This document shows positions 8,125 through 17,298 of a DNA stretch of 64,000 nucleotides, piece after piece (the stretch's first letter is position 1; each line of letters starts with the position of its first letter). Position numbers and translations under genes: made by a program. The notes beneath the pieces are model-generated. The model was not told where the DNA came from and did no database searches. It saw nothing but the letters and a program-made list of their open reading frames with translations. Source of the stretch: Deinococcus sp. QL22 (GTDB taxonomy: Bacteria; Deinococcota; Deinococci; Deinococcales; Deinococcaceae). Where the stretch lies: the NCBI RefSeq assembly GCF_023370075.1, contig NZ_CP097150.1:496001-560000 (forward strand), in the 5' to 3' direction.

Positions 8125-9126
8125 ATGTTTGCCCTCGGCCTGGACATCGGAAAAGACTCTCTCTACGCACATTTACGGCTCAACGACGACCTGGAACAGT
8201 CACTCCCTGACCTTCCGAACACGCCCACTGGATTCGGGCGCCTGCTGCACTGGGCCCAACAACATGACGTGACGCCAACGGAGCTGCACGTGGTGATGGA
8301 GGCCACCGGCGTGTACTGGGAGCAGTGCGCGAACTTCCTATTCGGTGCTGGCTGCATCGTCAGTGTGGTGAACCCCACCAGCATCAAGTACTTCGCCCGC
8401 GCCACACTCAAACGGGGCAAGACAGACCGCATGGACGCAGCGGTCATTGCCTTGTACGGCGCCATCATGCGGCCGAAACCTTGGTCACCGCCGAGCACCG
8501 CATTGCAGGAACTCAAGCAACTCGTTCGTGAACGCACGGCGTTGTGTGAAGCGCTGACTCAGGATCAGAATCGCCTGCACGCCTCAGAACGCCGGCAGCA
8601 TGAAAGCCAGACGGTTGTGGCATTGCTGAAGACTCGCATTGCCTTGTTCAAGCAACAGATCTTGGAGCTCGAAACGGCCATCCGAGCACTCATTTGTTCC
8701 GATGACCTGTTGCGCGAGCCCTTTGAGTTGCTGACCAGCGTTCCTGGGTTCGGCTTGCTCACTGCGGCGTCTGTACTGGCGGAAACAGATGGGTTTGCCG
8801 TGCTGGAGACCGGCAAGCAGATAGCAGCTCACGCTGGCATCGCTCCAGCGCCGTTTCAGTCGGGTACAAGTGTCCATGGCCGAGGGCGCATTTCAAAAAC
8901 CGGGAATGCTCACCTAAGGCGTTCGGCGTACCTTGCGGCCTTGAGTGTCACACGTAACAAAGGGCATCTGGGTGACTTCTATCGTCGTCTGCGAGCTAAT
9001 GGAAAGCCGCCCAAGGTGGCGTTGATCGCGCTTGGCCACAAATTGTTACGGACAGGACTGGCCGTCGTGAGATCAGGGAAGCCATTCAGCGAAACGTACG
9101 TGAAACCAGCTTCACACCAGGTGTGA
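8125..9126 (+). CDS. IS110-family recombinase (transposase)
   Basis: A 333-residue serine/DEDD recombinase that inserts and excises the element with an RNA guide. The RuvC-like acidic residues appear in LDIGKDS (residues 6-12), VVMEATGVYW and KTDRMDAAV. The C-terminal transposase_20 domain has VPGFGLLTAASVLAE and the serine-bearing QSGTSVHGRG segment. AGGAGG lies 7 bases before ATG 8125; the upstream in-frame start at 8077 lies inside the predicted bridge RNA and lacks a ribosome site. Length and frame are normal, so this copy may be active, unlike the frameshifted copy at 52769. Confidence 0.93.
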   Translation: MFALGLDIGKDSLYAHLRLNDDLEQSLPDLPNTPTGFGRLLHWAQQHDVTPTELHVVMEATGVYWEQCANFLFGAGCIVSVVNPTSIKYFARATLKRGKTDRMDAAVIALYGAIMRPKPWSPPSTALQELKQLVRERTALCEALTQDQNRLHASERRQHESQTVVALLKTRIALFKQQILELETAIRALICSDDLLREPFELLTSVPGFGLLTAASVLAETDGFAVLETGKQIAAHAGIAPAPFQSGTSVHGRGRISKTGNAHLRRSAYLAALSVTRNKGHLGDFYRRLRANGKPPKVALIALGHKLLRTGLAVVRSGKPFSETYVKPASHQV

Positions 9127-9202
9127 AGTGGTTCGGCGAACGGGCGACCACTGTAGACAACCTCCAAAAACTACGCTATCTATTCGCGGTGAGTCGAACT
9201 GG

Positions 9203-10468
9203 CTGACGGCCTGACACAATTTATGAGGGAGAGCGAAATCTGAGCACCCAGCCGCCTTCTAAAGCGTCCACAGAACTGACATGCGATTTCTTGCGACGTC
9301 CGGGAGGCGCCGGATCGGCGCCTCCTTGGAGCGTCAGGCGGTTGAGTACTGCCTGCCCCCGGCTCAGCGCGAAGTGGACGCCGCGTAAACCAAGTTTCAA
9401 ATAGCTCAGGGCGCGGTTCCAATGGGGATCAATGGTTCTGCGCACACCCTGCTGCACGAGCTGGAGTCCTTCGGAGACGAGCAGGAGCGTGGCCACAGAG
9501 ATCACCAGGATCAGGCGTTCGAGGCTGGCGGCATCACGCAGTTTGGAGTCCTCCAGACCGAAGAGGCCACTCTTATCATCCAAGAATCCTTCCTCTATTT
9601 GGAAGCGCTCGCCGTACTCAGCAAACGTTGCACGACTGGTGGGTTCATCGCTCACCACCTGCCACTGCTCTGGGCCGTCCGTGGACGGCCCAGAGCCACA
9701 TGCACCGGCCCAAATCGGTGTCCGGTGATCGTGACGTTGTGGAAGCAGCGCGTTTCGCGCTGCGAGTTTGATTTCCCGATGGTGCAGACCCGTTGCCCGT
9801 CTGGAGCGGCCAGAATCAGGCTCGATTTGATGCGGATGCGGAAGTGCCATCCGCAGACGCGGAGCCAGCCCATCAAGGCCGTGTCGCAAAACCCCGATCC
9901 GCCAGGAGTCGAACATCGTGCAGCCCAAGAAAATCCAGCAGGCCTTTGACCTCGGCGAGGACAGGCAGGAGTTGTTCGGTGCCGACCTGAGCACTGGCAT
10001 GCTCTAGGACGCGGGAGACGAGCGGTACCGCGCGTCCCCGGTAGAGGACGGCCACCCGGATCAGACAGAAGCGTCCGAACAGGATGCTGGTGTCCAGCGC
10101 CAGCGTCAGGAATGCGGGCCCCAATCCCGCAAGGCTCGGGTAATCAGGGGGCCATACACACTGCCAGGGGCGATGGCTGGATTCTCCAGCCACCGTCGGC
10201 AGCGACGTTCGGTGCTCTGGGCGACCGTGGCCTGGGAGTGGATGTGCGGCAGCCAGGAGGGAATGGAAACGCTCTGGGACAGCACCAAGCCGCTGACCAT
10301 CCAGGCCAGCGTACGGGCGTTGCGGACGTCGTTCCACAGGGCGGGGTGGAGGTGGGGCAGGATCGCTTGGTACAGTCGGGGGGCGTCCCCGGTGGCATTT
10401 TCGGTCTTCACAAACAGAAAGTGTCCCCTACCGGGGACGCTTTCTCATAAATTGTGTCAGGCCATCAG
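9203..10468 (-). mobile_element. IS4-family element A with 10-bp target duplication
   Basis: Ends are a 25-base inverted repeat with one mismatch, whose core GGCCTGACACAATTTATGAG is at 9208-9227 and inverted at 10444-10463. The 10-base direct repeat GTCGAACTGG flanks it (9193-9202 and 10469-10478). It lies two bases from the end of IS982 copy 1, so the two insertions form one nested island. Confidence 0.88.
9232..10411 (-). pseudogene. IS4-family transposase, multiple frameshifts
   Basis: Four overlapping frames on the minus strand together make one IS4-type transposase: an N-terminal part from 10411 ([18 protein letters not shown]), a middle with [12 protein letters not shown] and LLADRGFA, a part with [18 protein letters not shown], and the end with the YREK signature in [17 protein letters not shown]. 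At least three indels separate these frames, so no functional protein can be made. The element ends are well preserved, so it could still be moved by a related transposase. Confidence 0.87.
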
Positions 10469-10493
10469 GTCGAACTGGAAGTGCTATTTCCAG

Positions 10494-12557
10494 TTACTGT
10501 TCCGGCACCTTCGATAGACGGAACAGGGAATCCGCTTCATTGAAGCCGAGGAAATAATCCGCCATCACCTGGGACTGGCCCTGTTCACGCAATTCCTGTG
10601 CAATTCGAGCGATCAGGCCGAGCGAGGCCAACATCAGGCTCTGCCCAAAACTCACGCGTGAAGCGCCTGCGTTCAGCATGTCCCGAGGGGCAGGCGAGCC
10701 AGGAAAGGCCATGACATTGAGTGGCACCGGCAGGGTTTCAGCCAGTATTCGGATGAGTGCCGTATCGGTGACCAATGGAATAAACAGTCCGTGTACGCCT
10801 GCCTGGATGTCCGTCCGTCCACGCCTCAGCGTTTCTTCGAGACGCTCCTGTTCGGACGTCCCAACCCCTTGCAGGTAGGTGTCGATACGCGCGTTCAGGA
10901 ACACCGGCACCCCCGAATGGTCGATGGCTTGACGCGCGGCAGTTAGTCGTCGGCCTTGCTCTTCAAGCGAATAGAGCGGGTCGCCTGGCCGTCCTGTCGC
11001 GTCTTCCAGATTCAACCCCACTGCACCCGCTGCGATGAATTCGCTGGCGGTGAGCGCGACCTCTTCGGGCGTGTTGCCGTATCTCGCCTCAATATCGGCA
11101 TTCACCGGAACTTCAGTAGCCGACAACTCTACTTTTTTCCTGTTCCAGAGGGGATATAGGCTGGGTCAGCAGGAGAAGAAGTTCAGGGAGCGTCTCGTGA
11201 CACCAGCGAAGGGCATGGATGAGGTATTGCGCTCCGTAGGCCGGAAGGCTGATGGCCTTCCGGCCATGCTTCAGTGTCTTGATGGGCTTGTGCCGTGACC
11301 TCCAGACCCCGACCTGCAAGCAGCTCAGCCACGCCAAAACGACGAAGCCGAACAGCCTCTCCAATGCCTGTGGATCAGACATTCCGGTGCGCTCAAGGTC
11401 AAAGCCTCTGGAGTTCAGGCTGCTGAACGTGCCTTCCACCGGGGCAGCGCCTTCGGTACAGTAAAACCGTGTCCCAGACGTTGAAATTGGTCGCAATGAG
11501 AACAAGGTCACCCGCGGGTGACCTTGTCGCGACGACCTGCATGACCTCACCGAAGACACAGGCTTTGTCCGCCAGACAACGGGACTGTCCCGGCGCGATA
11601 TCGTCGAACCATTCGGACGCTCGTAGACTGTCGAGCTGGGTGTTCTTCTTCACGCGCACGGCCCGTTTGATGCCGCTTTTGCGCAGAAAGCGGAACCACT
11701 CCGCACTGATGAATTCCCGGTCGGCCACTCGGCCACGCCAGCGGGAGGCGGGAAAGACCCGAAGCCGTTGGCTGACCAGCCACCTGCGGGTCTGGGTGTC
11801 GCTCCTGCCCGTGTGCTCCAGGGCATCCCAGACCACAGGGATGGTGTAGCCCTCCATGACGACGCCCAACACCAGCAGATTCATGGGCGACTCGCCGTCA
11901 TCCCAGGTGGTGCGGTCAAGGCTCAGGAGCCACTTTCCGGGCGGGAGACGGGTGAAGATCAGCGCCAAGAACACTAGCCGTCGTGAGCTGCTCATCCCCG
12001 ACGCCGCGTTCTACGCGGCGCTTTTTCGCTTCCACACTGCTGGTTCCGGGCATGTGGGGCGAAAGGTTAAGGTGGTTGACATTCTGGGCCGTGATCATTG
12101 CCAACACCATGTCAATCAGGCGCTGAAGGGTGTCGATCCGCAGGAAAGGCACCGTGCGCTTGAAATCGGCGGCGAGTTCGGTACTGTGGGGAGAGGCGGG
12201 AGATGAGGTCTGCACACCTCTCAATCTCCTGCCTATTCACGTCTCCAGCGCAGTCAAAACCTCAGTTTTGCGAAAATCATCGACTGGGACAGCGTAAAAC
12301 CTAAGTTGTCGGCTACTGAACACCGGAACGCTGACGGTCTCGATGATCGCTTGCACCTCACGGCGCATGTCTTCCCGGGTCAGATTTTGTCCATCCACCC
12401 GCCCTGTGGCGTAAGCAATTCCAGCACTGGTTGTGCCAATTGCGGGGAACCCCGCCTGTTTAAGAACTCTGGCGCTTCCCGCATCCCATGCGTTGGGAAG
12501 AATGAATCCCTGCTGGTGCAGCGAATGAAAAGCTTGAGCGGCGTCATATTGGTTCAT
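10494..12557 (-). pseudogene. Isocitrate lyase/PEP mutase family gene split by an IS4 element
   Basis: The N-terminal part (12557 to 12321) encodes MNQYDAAQAFHSLHQQGF through the beta-barrel strand ending SVPV. The C-terminal part (11111 to 10494) resumes with VPVNADIEARYG and includes LNLEDATGR and FLNARIDTY, the metal- and substrate-binding strands of this superfamily. Removing the IS and one copy of the 9-base repeat restores an unbroken frame of about 280 residues. Family members cleave or rearrange C-C or P-C bonds of small oxo acids; substrate unknown. The start overlaps the stop of the Ada-AlkA gene by four bases, so they were co-transcribed. IS4 element A lies 25 bases past the stop. 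Confidence 0.9.
11112..12320 (-). mobile_element. IS4-family element B, transposase frameshifted
   Basis: The terminal repeat TTCAGTAGCCGACAAC is at 11112-11127 and its inverse at 12305-12320. The 9-base target duplication CACCGGAAC is at 11103-11111 and 12321-12329. The transposase on the minus strand is in three frames: an N-terminal part from 12224, the middle 11995-11465 with SLDRTTW and VADREFIS (two catalytic Asp), and the end with VEGTFSSLNSRGFDLE (catalytic Glu). Two indels inactivate it. A solo end with 14 of 16 matching bases lies at 30020-30035. Confidence 0.88.
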
Positions 12558-14002
12558 CCGTTCTCCTGCGAAGATGGGTGGTTGAGCCCGTGCCAGAGGT
12601 GGAAGGTGGCGAGGCTGCGATATGGTTGGAAGACACTCATGAGCTGTGTGACCTGCTCCGAATCCGGTCGTTCCTCAAGGCGATAAAACTGCTGTAAGGC
12701 AGTTGCCAGCGCACTGTCCCCCACCGGCAGCGCGTCTTGGACACCGAAAACCCGCAAGAGGATGTATTGGCTTGACCACACCCCGATTCCGGGCAACCCC
12801 AACAACGTTCGCACCATTCGGCTGACCGGACCACGAGCCAGCTCTTCAAGATTAAGCACTCCGCTTTGGATCAGCTGTGCCAGGTGTACGAGGGTGTTGG
12901 CGCGCGCTTTCGTCAAATCCAGCCTCACTAGATCAGCAGGTATCAGACGCAGCAGGCTTTCTGGTGTGAGCGGGGCATAGAGGTCAGGAGCGACCAGCTC
13001 ACCAACTTGCTCGTACAGCCTCCGGCGTAAGGTACAGGCGGCCTTAAAGCTGATCTGCTGTCCCAGAATGGACCAGATTACGCCGTCGAACAGTGTGGCG
13101 GTCAAGGGGACACGGAGCCCTTCCCGACCCTGAATGAGTCGAGAAAATTCAGGCCGTTCGCGCGCCATGCTAATAAAGTTGGCCGGACTGCTGTGCAGTC
13201 CGAGCAGCCTGAGCAAGGCGGTATGCAGCTCCAGTGGATCGGCGCTCCGGTTTGCTAATACCATGGCACGCCCCTCAGTAAACTCAATGCTGACGGCCAT
13301 GGCTCCTGAACTCAGCCGCAGACCTACACAGCACACGGTGCCCACAACGCGGCAAGTGGTGCTCTGCGGGTCGCGCCCCAGATCATGCAGCATGGCGCGA
13401 ACTGGATAATCAAGCGGGAGCAGCAGTTCAAATTGAGCCGAAGTCCTGAGATGTTTGAACATCGTGGGGGTCATAGCGCACAGGCGGCGAAACTGTTCAT
13501 TGAAGGCGGATAGACTTTCAAATCCTACCCGGGAGGCAATCTGCACGACGGGCTCATTCGAGATGAGCAGCAGGGACTTTGCCTGGGCGATTCGTTGACG
13601 GTTCAGCCAATCCACCGGCGTGAGGTGCAAACCTCGTCGAAGCAGCTCGCAGAGCTGCTTGGGTGGGATGCCTGATCGTTGTGCCAGAGCCTCAACATTT
13701 CTGATCGTATTGGTATCGAGAGAGGTGACCCGGGACAGCCGTTCTTCCTCGGCATAGATCCCCGCATAGAAATCGTCAGGCCGGCATCGCAGGCAGGGGC
13801 GCAATCCTGCCGCCTGAGCCGTATTGGGTGAGTCGAAGAATTCGACATTGTGAGGTAGGGGTTTGCGGGCACGACATGAAGGGAGGCAATAGATCCCGGT
13901 GCTCAGGACCCCGGTGATGAATCGCCCATCATACGCGGGATCAGCCGCCTGCATCCGGCTGAGCATCGTGTCACGAGAGAGCGAGAGCATCATGCCCGCC
14001 AT
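12554..14002 (-). CDS. alkA: Ada-type / AlkA fusion: alkylation-damage DNA glycosylase
   Basis: A 482-residue repair protein. Residues about 15-80 form the Ada metal-binding domain with Cys39, Cys43, Cys70 and Cys73, which can take methyl groups from phosphotriesters. Residues about 90-185 form an AraC-type helix-turn-helix. Residues 190-475 are AlkA: an N-terminal domain, then a helix-hairpin-helix (LLGLPGIGVWSSQYI) and the catalytic Asp429 in LPVGDSALAT. It should excise 3-methyladenine and may activate repair genes when methylated. It lacks the C-terminal Ada methyltransferase. Start 14002 is the longest option; ATGs at 13993, 13990 and 13966 are possible. The downstream PEP mutase-type gene overlaps by four bases. 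Confidence 0.92.
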   Translation of the reverse strand: MAGMMLSLSRDTMLSRMQAADPAYDGRFITGVLSTGIYCLPSCRARKPLPHNVEFFDSPNTAQAAGLRPCLRCRPDDFYAGIYAEEERLSRVTSLDTNTIRNVEALAQRSGIPPKQLCELLRRGLHLTPVDWLNRQRIAQAKSLLLISNEPVVQIASRVGFESLSAFNEQFRRLCAMTPTMFKHLRTSAQFELLLPLDYPVRAMLHDLGRDPQSTTCRVVGTVCCVGLRLSSGAMAVSIEFTEGRAMVLANRSADPLELHTALLRLLGLHSSPANFISMARERPEFSRLIQGREGLRVPLTATLFDGVIWSILGQQISFKAACTLRRRLYEQVGELVAPDLYAPLTPESLLRLIPADLVRLDLTKARANTLVHLAQLIQSGVLNLEELARGPVSRMVRTLLGLPGIGVWSSQYILLRVFGVQDALPVGDSALATALQQFYRLEERPDSEQVTQLMSVFQPYRSLATFHLWHGLNHPSSQENG

Positions 14003-14234
14003 TGTTGCTGATGGATTGCGAAGGGGCTACCGGATTTTGGAGGTGGAATTTTGCCGTCATCTTGACCGCAGAAATGTCCGTGTTTACGACTATTGCGCTA
14101 AACGACAGCGACCCTGATACTCCCCCTACGCGCTGACGCTCAGCCTGCCATCAAGAGGACCACCATGATCCTGAAATCCAACTTCGATATGGTCTCCATC
14201 CTCTTCTCCGGCCGTCGACTTTTCGCAGGTGGTT
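14003..14234. other. Divergent intergenic region
   Basis: No gene seen between the Ada-AlkA gene and the VOC gene. It must hold the promoter of the repair operon. No clear operator palindrome was found. Confidence 0.4.
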
Positions 14235-14246
14235 TAACATGTTGGT
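14235..14246 (+). promoter_or_regulatory. Leaderless -10 element of the VOC gene
   Basis: TAACAT at 14235-14240, then six bases, then ATG at 14247. No ribosome-binding site is present, as for other leaderless genes in this window. Confidence 0.6.
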
Positions 14247-14651
14247 ATGAGCTCACAGCGCCTGCCTGTCGCCTTAGACCATTGCGTCATTCATGTGACC
14301 GATTGGACGCGGTCTAACGCTTTTTACGTGGAGGTGATGGGCGCAGAACTCATCCCTATGGGTGGCGGGCACGTGTACCGCTTCGGGACGCAACAATTGA
14401 ACGTGCATGGTCCGGGCGTGCACGTGGACCAGAAAGCCCGCATTCCCGTGTTACCGGGAGGATCAGATCTCTGCTTCCGGTGGGATGGACCGATTGAGGA
14501 TGCAGTGCGGCACCTGCAGAGCTGTGGCGTGGCCCTGGAGACCGATGTCGTGCAGCGGCGTGGGGGTCAGGGAGAGGGCCAGAGCGTGTACTTCCGTGAT
14601 CCGGATGGCTCCCTGCTGGAATTCATTAGCTATCACTCAGGAGCATCCTGA
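14247..14651 (+). CDS. VOC-family (glyoxalase/bleomycin-resistance fold) protein
   Basis: A 134-residue vicinal oxygen chelate protein with paired beta-alpha-beta-beta-beta modules. The likely metal ligands are His12 (LDHCVIHV) and Glu125 (GSLLEFISY), in the usual positions for this fold. Members include glyoxalases, dioxygenases and antibiotic-binding resistance proteins, and the sequence alone does not choose between them. It is monocistronic and appears leaderless. A transporter scrap follows on the opposite strand. Confidence 0.85.
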   Translation: MSSQRLPVALDHCVIHVTDWTRSNAFYVEVMGAELIPMGGGHVYRFGTQQLNVHGPGVHVDQKARIPVLPGGSDLCFRWDGPIEDAVRHLQSCGVALETDVVQRRGGQGEGQSVYFRDPDGSLLEFISYHSGAS

Positions 14652-14664
14652 ACGAACAACCGCT

Positions 14665-14840
14665 CTGGTCCGGCAGAACACAGGATGGCAGAGTGCAAAA
14701 GCCATCCGCGCCAGCATGAGCGATCCGTAGCTTGGCGCGATGGTGTAAGCGAGATTGCCAGCAACGGAAAGGGCGATAAGCCCGAACAAAGTTGTCTGGG
14801 AGACTTGCCGCAAGAGTGTAGCAAAGACGGGTCCATCCAT
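14665..14840 (-). pseudogene. MFS transporter scrap
   Basis: About 55 residues (LFGLIALSVAGNLAYTIAPS, then SLMLARMAFAL) match the second and third membrane helices of a drug-type MFS exporter. Similarity stops after ALCHPVF. No start, no further helices and no continuation were found, so this is residue of a lost gene. Confidence 0.6.
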
Positions 14841-14865
14841 GGTTACCGAAGCGCCGCGCTGGAGC

Positions 14866-15366
14866 TCACTCCGTCAGCTCGGTGGTCGGTTCAGCCAAAG
14901 CAGCCAGAGCAGCGCCACTCAGCCCATAGTCGATCCACACAGGATTGGCCTGAGCACCCAATCGTTCGTAAAACCGTTGCCCAGCGACATTCCAGTTGGC
15001 CACAGTCCAGCGCACCGAGCCACAACCCCGTGCGGCGGCTTCTCGGGCGGCGGCACGCATCAGCCCCTCTCCGATCTGCTTCCCACGGGCGGTCTCCGTC
15101 ACGTACAGCTCTTTGATGTACAGCGTGGGTTTAGCGGTTGCTGTGAAAGGCACCAGGTAAAACACCAGCATCCCCACCAGGTCATCCCCCTGTTCAGCCA
15201 CGAGGGCACAGAAGTCAGGCGGATCTTTGCGGAAGTCCTGCTCCCGCAGGACATGTTCATCCACTGCAAAGACGTCAAGGTAGTGCTCAAATTCGGCCAG
15301 CGCCCGCATCCGGGGCAGCAGGGGTGGAATGTCCTGTTCGGTTGCCAGGCGGATGGTTGGGGTCAC
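14866..15366 (-). CDS. GNAT-family N-acetyltransferase
   Basis: A 166-residue acetyl-CoA-dependent acyltransferase. The cofactor-binding motif is at residues 90-101 (TETARGKQIGEGL, with the R-G-x-x-I-G loop), and motif B is visible in NVAGQRFYERLGA. The layout resembles spermidine/spermine-type and thialysine acetyltransferases (LYIKELYVTE), but the substrate is not determinable. The start is GTG at 15366. It diverges from the truncated MocR gene. Confidence 0.88.
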   Translation of the reverse strand: MTPTIRLATEQDIPPLLPRMRALAEFEHYLDVFAVDEHVLREQDFRKDPPDFCALVAEQGDDLVGMLVFYLVPFTATAKPTLYIKELYVTETARGKQIGEGLMRAAAREAAARGCGSVRWTVANWNVAGQRFYERLGAQANPVWIDYGLSGAALAALAEPTTELTE

Positions 15367-15421
15367 ACCGAGTATCCTGACGGCTCAGTGGTCTGACTGG
15401 AAGGACCAATCGGGGAGGACA

Positions 15422-15679
15422 ATGACAAACCATTTACCCGTTCGGCTCCGGGAGAGTACGGTGGATCTGCCCTTGTCCTTGGAGCGGGCTGGAAGCCTGC
15501 CGAAAGCACCACAGTTGGTGGCGCAGCTGCGCGCCGCGATTTTGAGTGGGCAGGTCCAGCCGGGCACTCGCCTCCCCAGTACCCGCACGCTGGCCCAGGT
15601 GCTGGGCATCAGCCGGGGAGCCGTCGTTACGGCTTACGACGATCTGTTGGCGGCGGGCTGCGTTTGGACCAAAGCCTGA
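15422..15679 (+). pseudogene. MocR/GntR-type regulator, N-terminal fragment
   Basis: Eighty-five residues carrying a GntR winged helix (QLRAAILSGQVQPGTRLPST, then GISRGAVVTAYDDLLAAG). The aminotransferase-like half normally found in MocR/PdxR proteins is missing; the frame ends abruptly at VWTKA. The sequence that follows is a transposase tail, so an insertion removed the rest. GGGAGG precedes the ATG. A complete paralogue is at 47035-48522. Confidence 0.82.
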
Positions 15680-15735
15680 CCTCAGTGCGGTTCCGCGTCG
15701 TGACGGTCCTCGCCCACAACCTCATGCAGTCCTAA
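15680..15735 (+). pseudogene. Transposase C-terminal scrap
   Basis: The frame LTSVRFRVVTVLAHNLMQS ends at a TAA and resembles the last residues of the IS982-type transposase here ([15 protein letters not shown]). It is a trace of a related DDE element. Family assignment is tentative. Confidence 0.4.
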
Positions 15736-16088
15736 ACGAGGTTCAATGGTTGTGGAGTGCCCACAAATGCCATCGCTCAACCAACTTCTCGGATTCCGGC
15801 CACTGCCGCCTCCAGAGGAAAGAGACACTTTGTTTCATGCAGTCCAAAATCAGCATAACTCCTCTGTATGGCGTGGTACGACGTCGCAAAGGCGAATGTG
15901 CAATCGACTGGCCGCCAACGCTCAGCCACACGACAGACGGAACATTGTTGTGATTATTTGGCTGAAGTTTTGATGCAATCCGGTTGAGTGGGTCTCTGGC
16001 CGGTGTAAAAGAGACAATTTGCATTTAACCTCCCTCTGCGTTCAACAACGCGTGTTCAGTCATAGGCTCCGAGGCAGGAGCTCGGTGG
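15736..16088. other. Non-coding stretch, nothing recognised
   Basis: Neither strand offers a frame with recognisable similarity. A 93-codon frame on the minus strand (15743-16024) lacks a ribosome site and any known motif. Confidence 0.4.
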
Positions 16089-16130
16089 CGAGGCTGGTCT
16101 GATTCGCCCCATGGGTTGTAACCAGCCTCG
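16089..16130 (-). terminator. Candidate terminator of the hydroxyproline operon
   Basis: A perfect 10-base inverted repeat, CGAGGCTGGT and ACCAGCCTCG, with a 22-base loop lies just after the last operon gene. The loop is long and there is no strong T-run, so it may be a 3'-end stabiliser instead. Confidence 0.45.
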
Positions 16131-16146
16131 TTCATTAAGACTGGTC

Positions 16147-17298
16147 TTACGGCCGCCCTGACACGACATTGATGGTCGTTTCCAGCTCGAAGGTTTTATT
16201 TTTTACTTGCAGGATGTACAGTTTGACTTCTTTTCGGTCCCCGATACTGTTAAAGCTGACACTGCCGGAAATAAGTCCGGTCACTTTCACGTTTCGCATG
16301 GCCTGCTCAACCTGCTCCCGGCTCGGCAGTTTGTTTTTCTGGCTTCTGATAGCGGAAAGGAGCCCCTGGAGGGCCACTTTGGTCGCGTCATACGAGAAGA
16401 TTCCGAAGCCCTGCAGCGGTCGGCCAAAGGCTTTTTGATACTGGGCGGCGAGCTTCATCGCAGCGGGCAGCATCGCGGGCGGAGCGGCGATGGTGGTGAA
16501 GTAGATTCTCTCCGCGCCTGGTCCCGCGATGGTCAGCAACTCGGTGCTGTCGAAGCCGTCTCCCCCTACAATCGGTGTCGTCATGCCCACCTCGCGCAGC
16601 TGCCTCGCAAACACACCGGCCTGGCTGTACATGCCTCCGAAGTAGATCGCGTCGGGGCGTTGGAGCTTGATCTTGGCCACTATGCTGGAGAAATCACTCT
16701 TCTCCTCGGTGCCCTCGTTGGCGAGGACCTGCACACCTCCAGCCTTCAGTGCCTTGGCTACCTCGTCTGCCAATCCCTCACCGAAGGTGGTCTTGTCGTT
16801 GAGCACATAAACTTTCTTGACCTTAAAATTCTTTATCATGAAACTGGCGGCGGCTGGGCCCTGCGCATCAACCCGCGCCACAATGCGGTTGACGTTTTTG
16901 AGTCCCCGGTCGGTGACCTCGTTCGCCGTATTCAGGGGTGACACCATCGCTACATGGCTGCTTGCCAGCACGCTGCTGACTGGAATCGCTACGCCACTGT
17001 TGAGCGTCCCCACGACGGCCAGAACGCTCTTGTCTGAGACGATCTTGCGCGCTGCGGCGGTACCTGTGGCCGGGTCTGCCTGATCGTCGTAAGCCACGAG
17101 TTGCAGGTTGAAGCCGAGCTTTGTGAACTGCGCCTTGTATTCGTTGACAGCCAGTTGAGCGCCGTTTTTCAGCTGCAGGCCCATGTCGGACTGCGGGCCG
17201 GAAAGTGGAGAGATTGTTGCGATCCTGAGGGTGGTCTGGGCACCCGCCGAGCCGAGCAGGAGAGCGGACAAGGCAAGCAGAGCAATACGGTTCATCAT
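16147..17298 (-). CDS. ABC transporter substrate-binding protein, amino-acid type (LivJ-like)
   Basis: A 383-residue type I periplasmic binding protein. Residues 1-20 are a signal peptide ending AGAQ. The mature part opens with IATISPLSGPQSDMGLQLKN, the classic start of branched-chain amino acid binding proteins. ATG 17298 overlaps the stop of the dehydrogenase gene (ATGA) and has GGAGGT upstream, which decides this start. As the last gene of the hydroxyproline operon it probably captures hydroxyproline or proline for uptake. No permease or ATPase gene is in the cluster, so it must share a transporter encoded elsewhere, or the rest is lost. Confidence 0.9.
   Translation of the reverse strand: MMNRIALLALSALLLGSAGAQTTLRIATISPLSGPQSDMGLQLKNGAQLAVNEYKAQFTKLGFNLQLVAYDDQADPATGTAAARKIVSDKSVLAVVGTLNSGVAIPVSSVLASSHVAMVSPLNTANEVTDRGLKNVNRIVARVDAQGPAAASFMIKNFKVKKVYVLNDKTTFGEGLADEVAKALKAGGVQVLANEGTEEKSDFSSIVAKIKLQRPDAIYFGGMYSQAGVFARQLREVGMTTPIVGGDGFDSTELLTIAGPGAERIYFTTIAAPPAMLPAAMKLAAQYQKAFGRPLQGFGIFSYDATKVALQGLLSAIRSQKNKLPSREQVEQAMRNVKVTGLISGSVSFNSIGDRKEVKLYILQVKNKTFELETTINVVSGRP

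Larger units (their letters stand above)
7899..9181 (+). mobile_element. IS110-family element, copy 1, apparently intact
   Basis: About 1.28 kb without terminal inverted repeats. It is bounded by the dinucleotide CT on both sides (7897-7898 and 9180-9181), as expected for core-directed IS110 insertion. It has a 226-base leader, a full-length recombinase gene and a 55-base tail. It sits exactly inside the IS982 right terminal repeat. Comparison with the copy at 52543-53862 fixes both ends. Confidence 0.88.
7043..9190 (+). mobile_element. IS982-family element, copy 1, interrupted by IS110
   Basis: The left terminal repeat is ACCGCGAATAGGGGTTGAC at 7043-7061. Its partner, GTCAACCCCTATTCGCGGT, is present but split: GTCAACCCCT at 7889-7898 and ATTCGCGGT at 9182-9190, with an IS110 element between them. 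Flanks GAGTA and GAGTC agree in four of five bases. A second unit of the same design is at 50866-53871. Confidence 0.88.
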
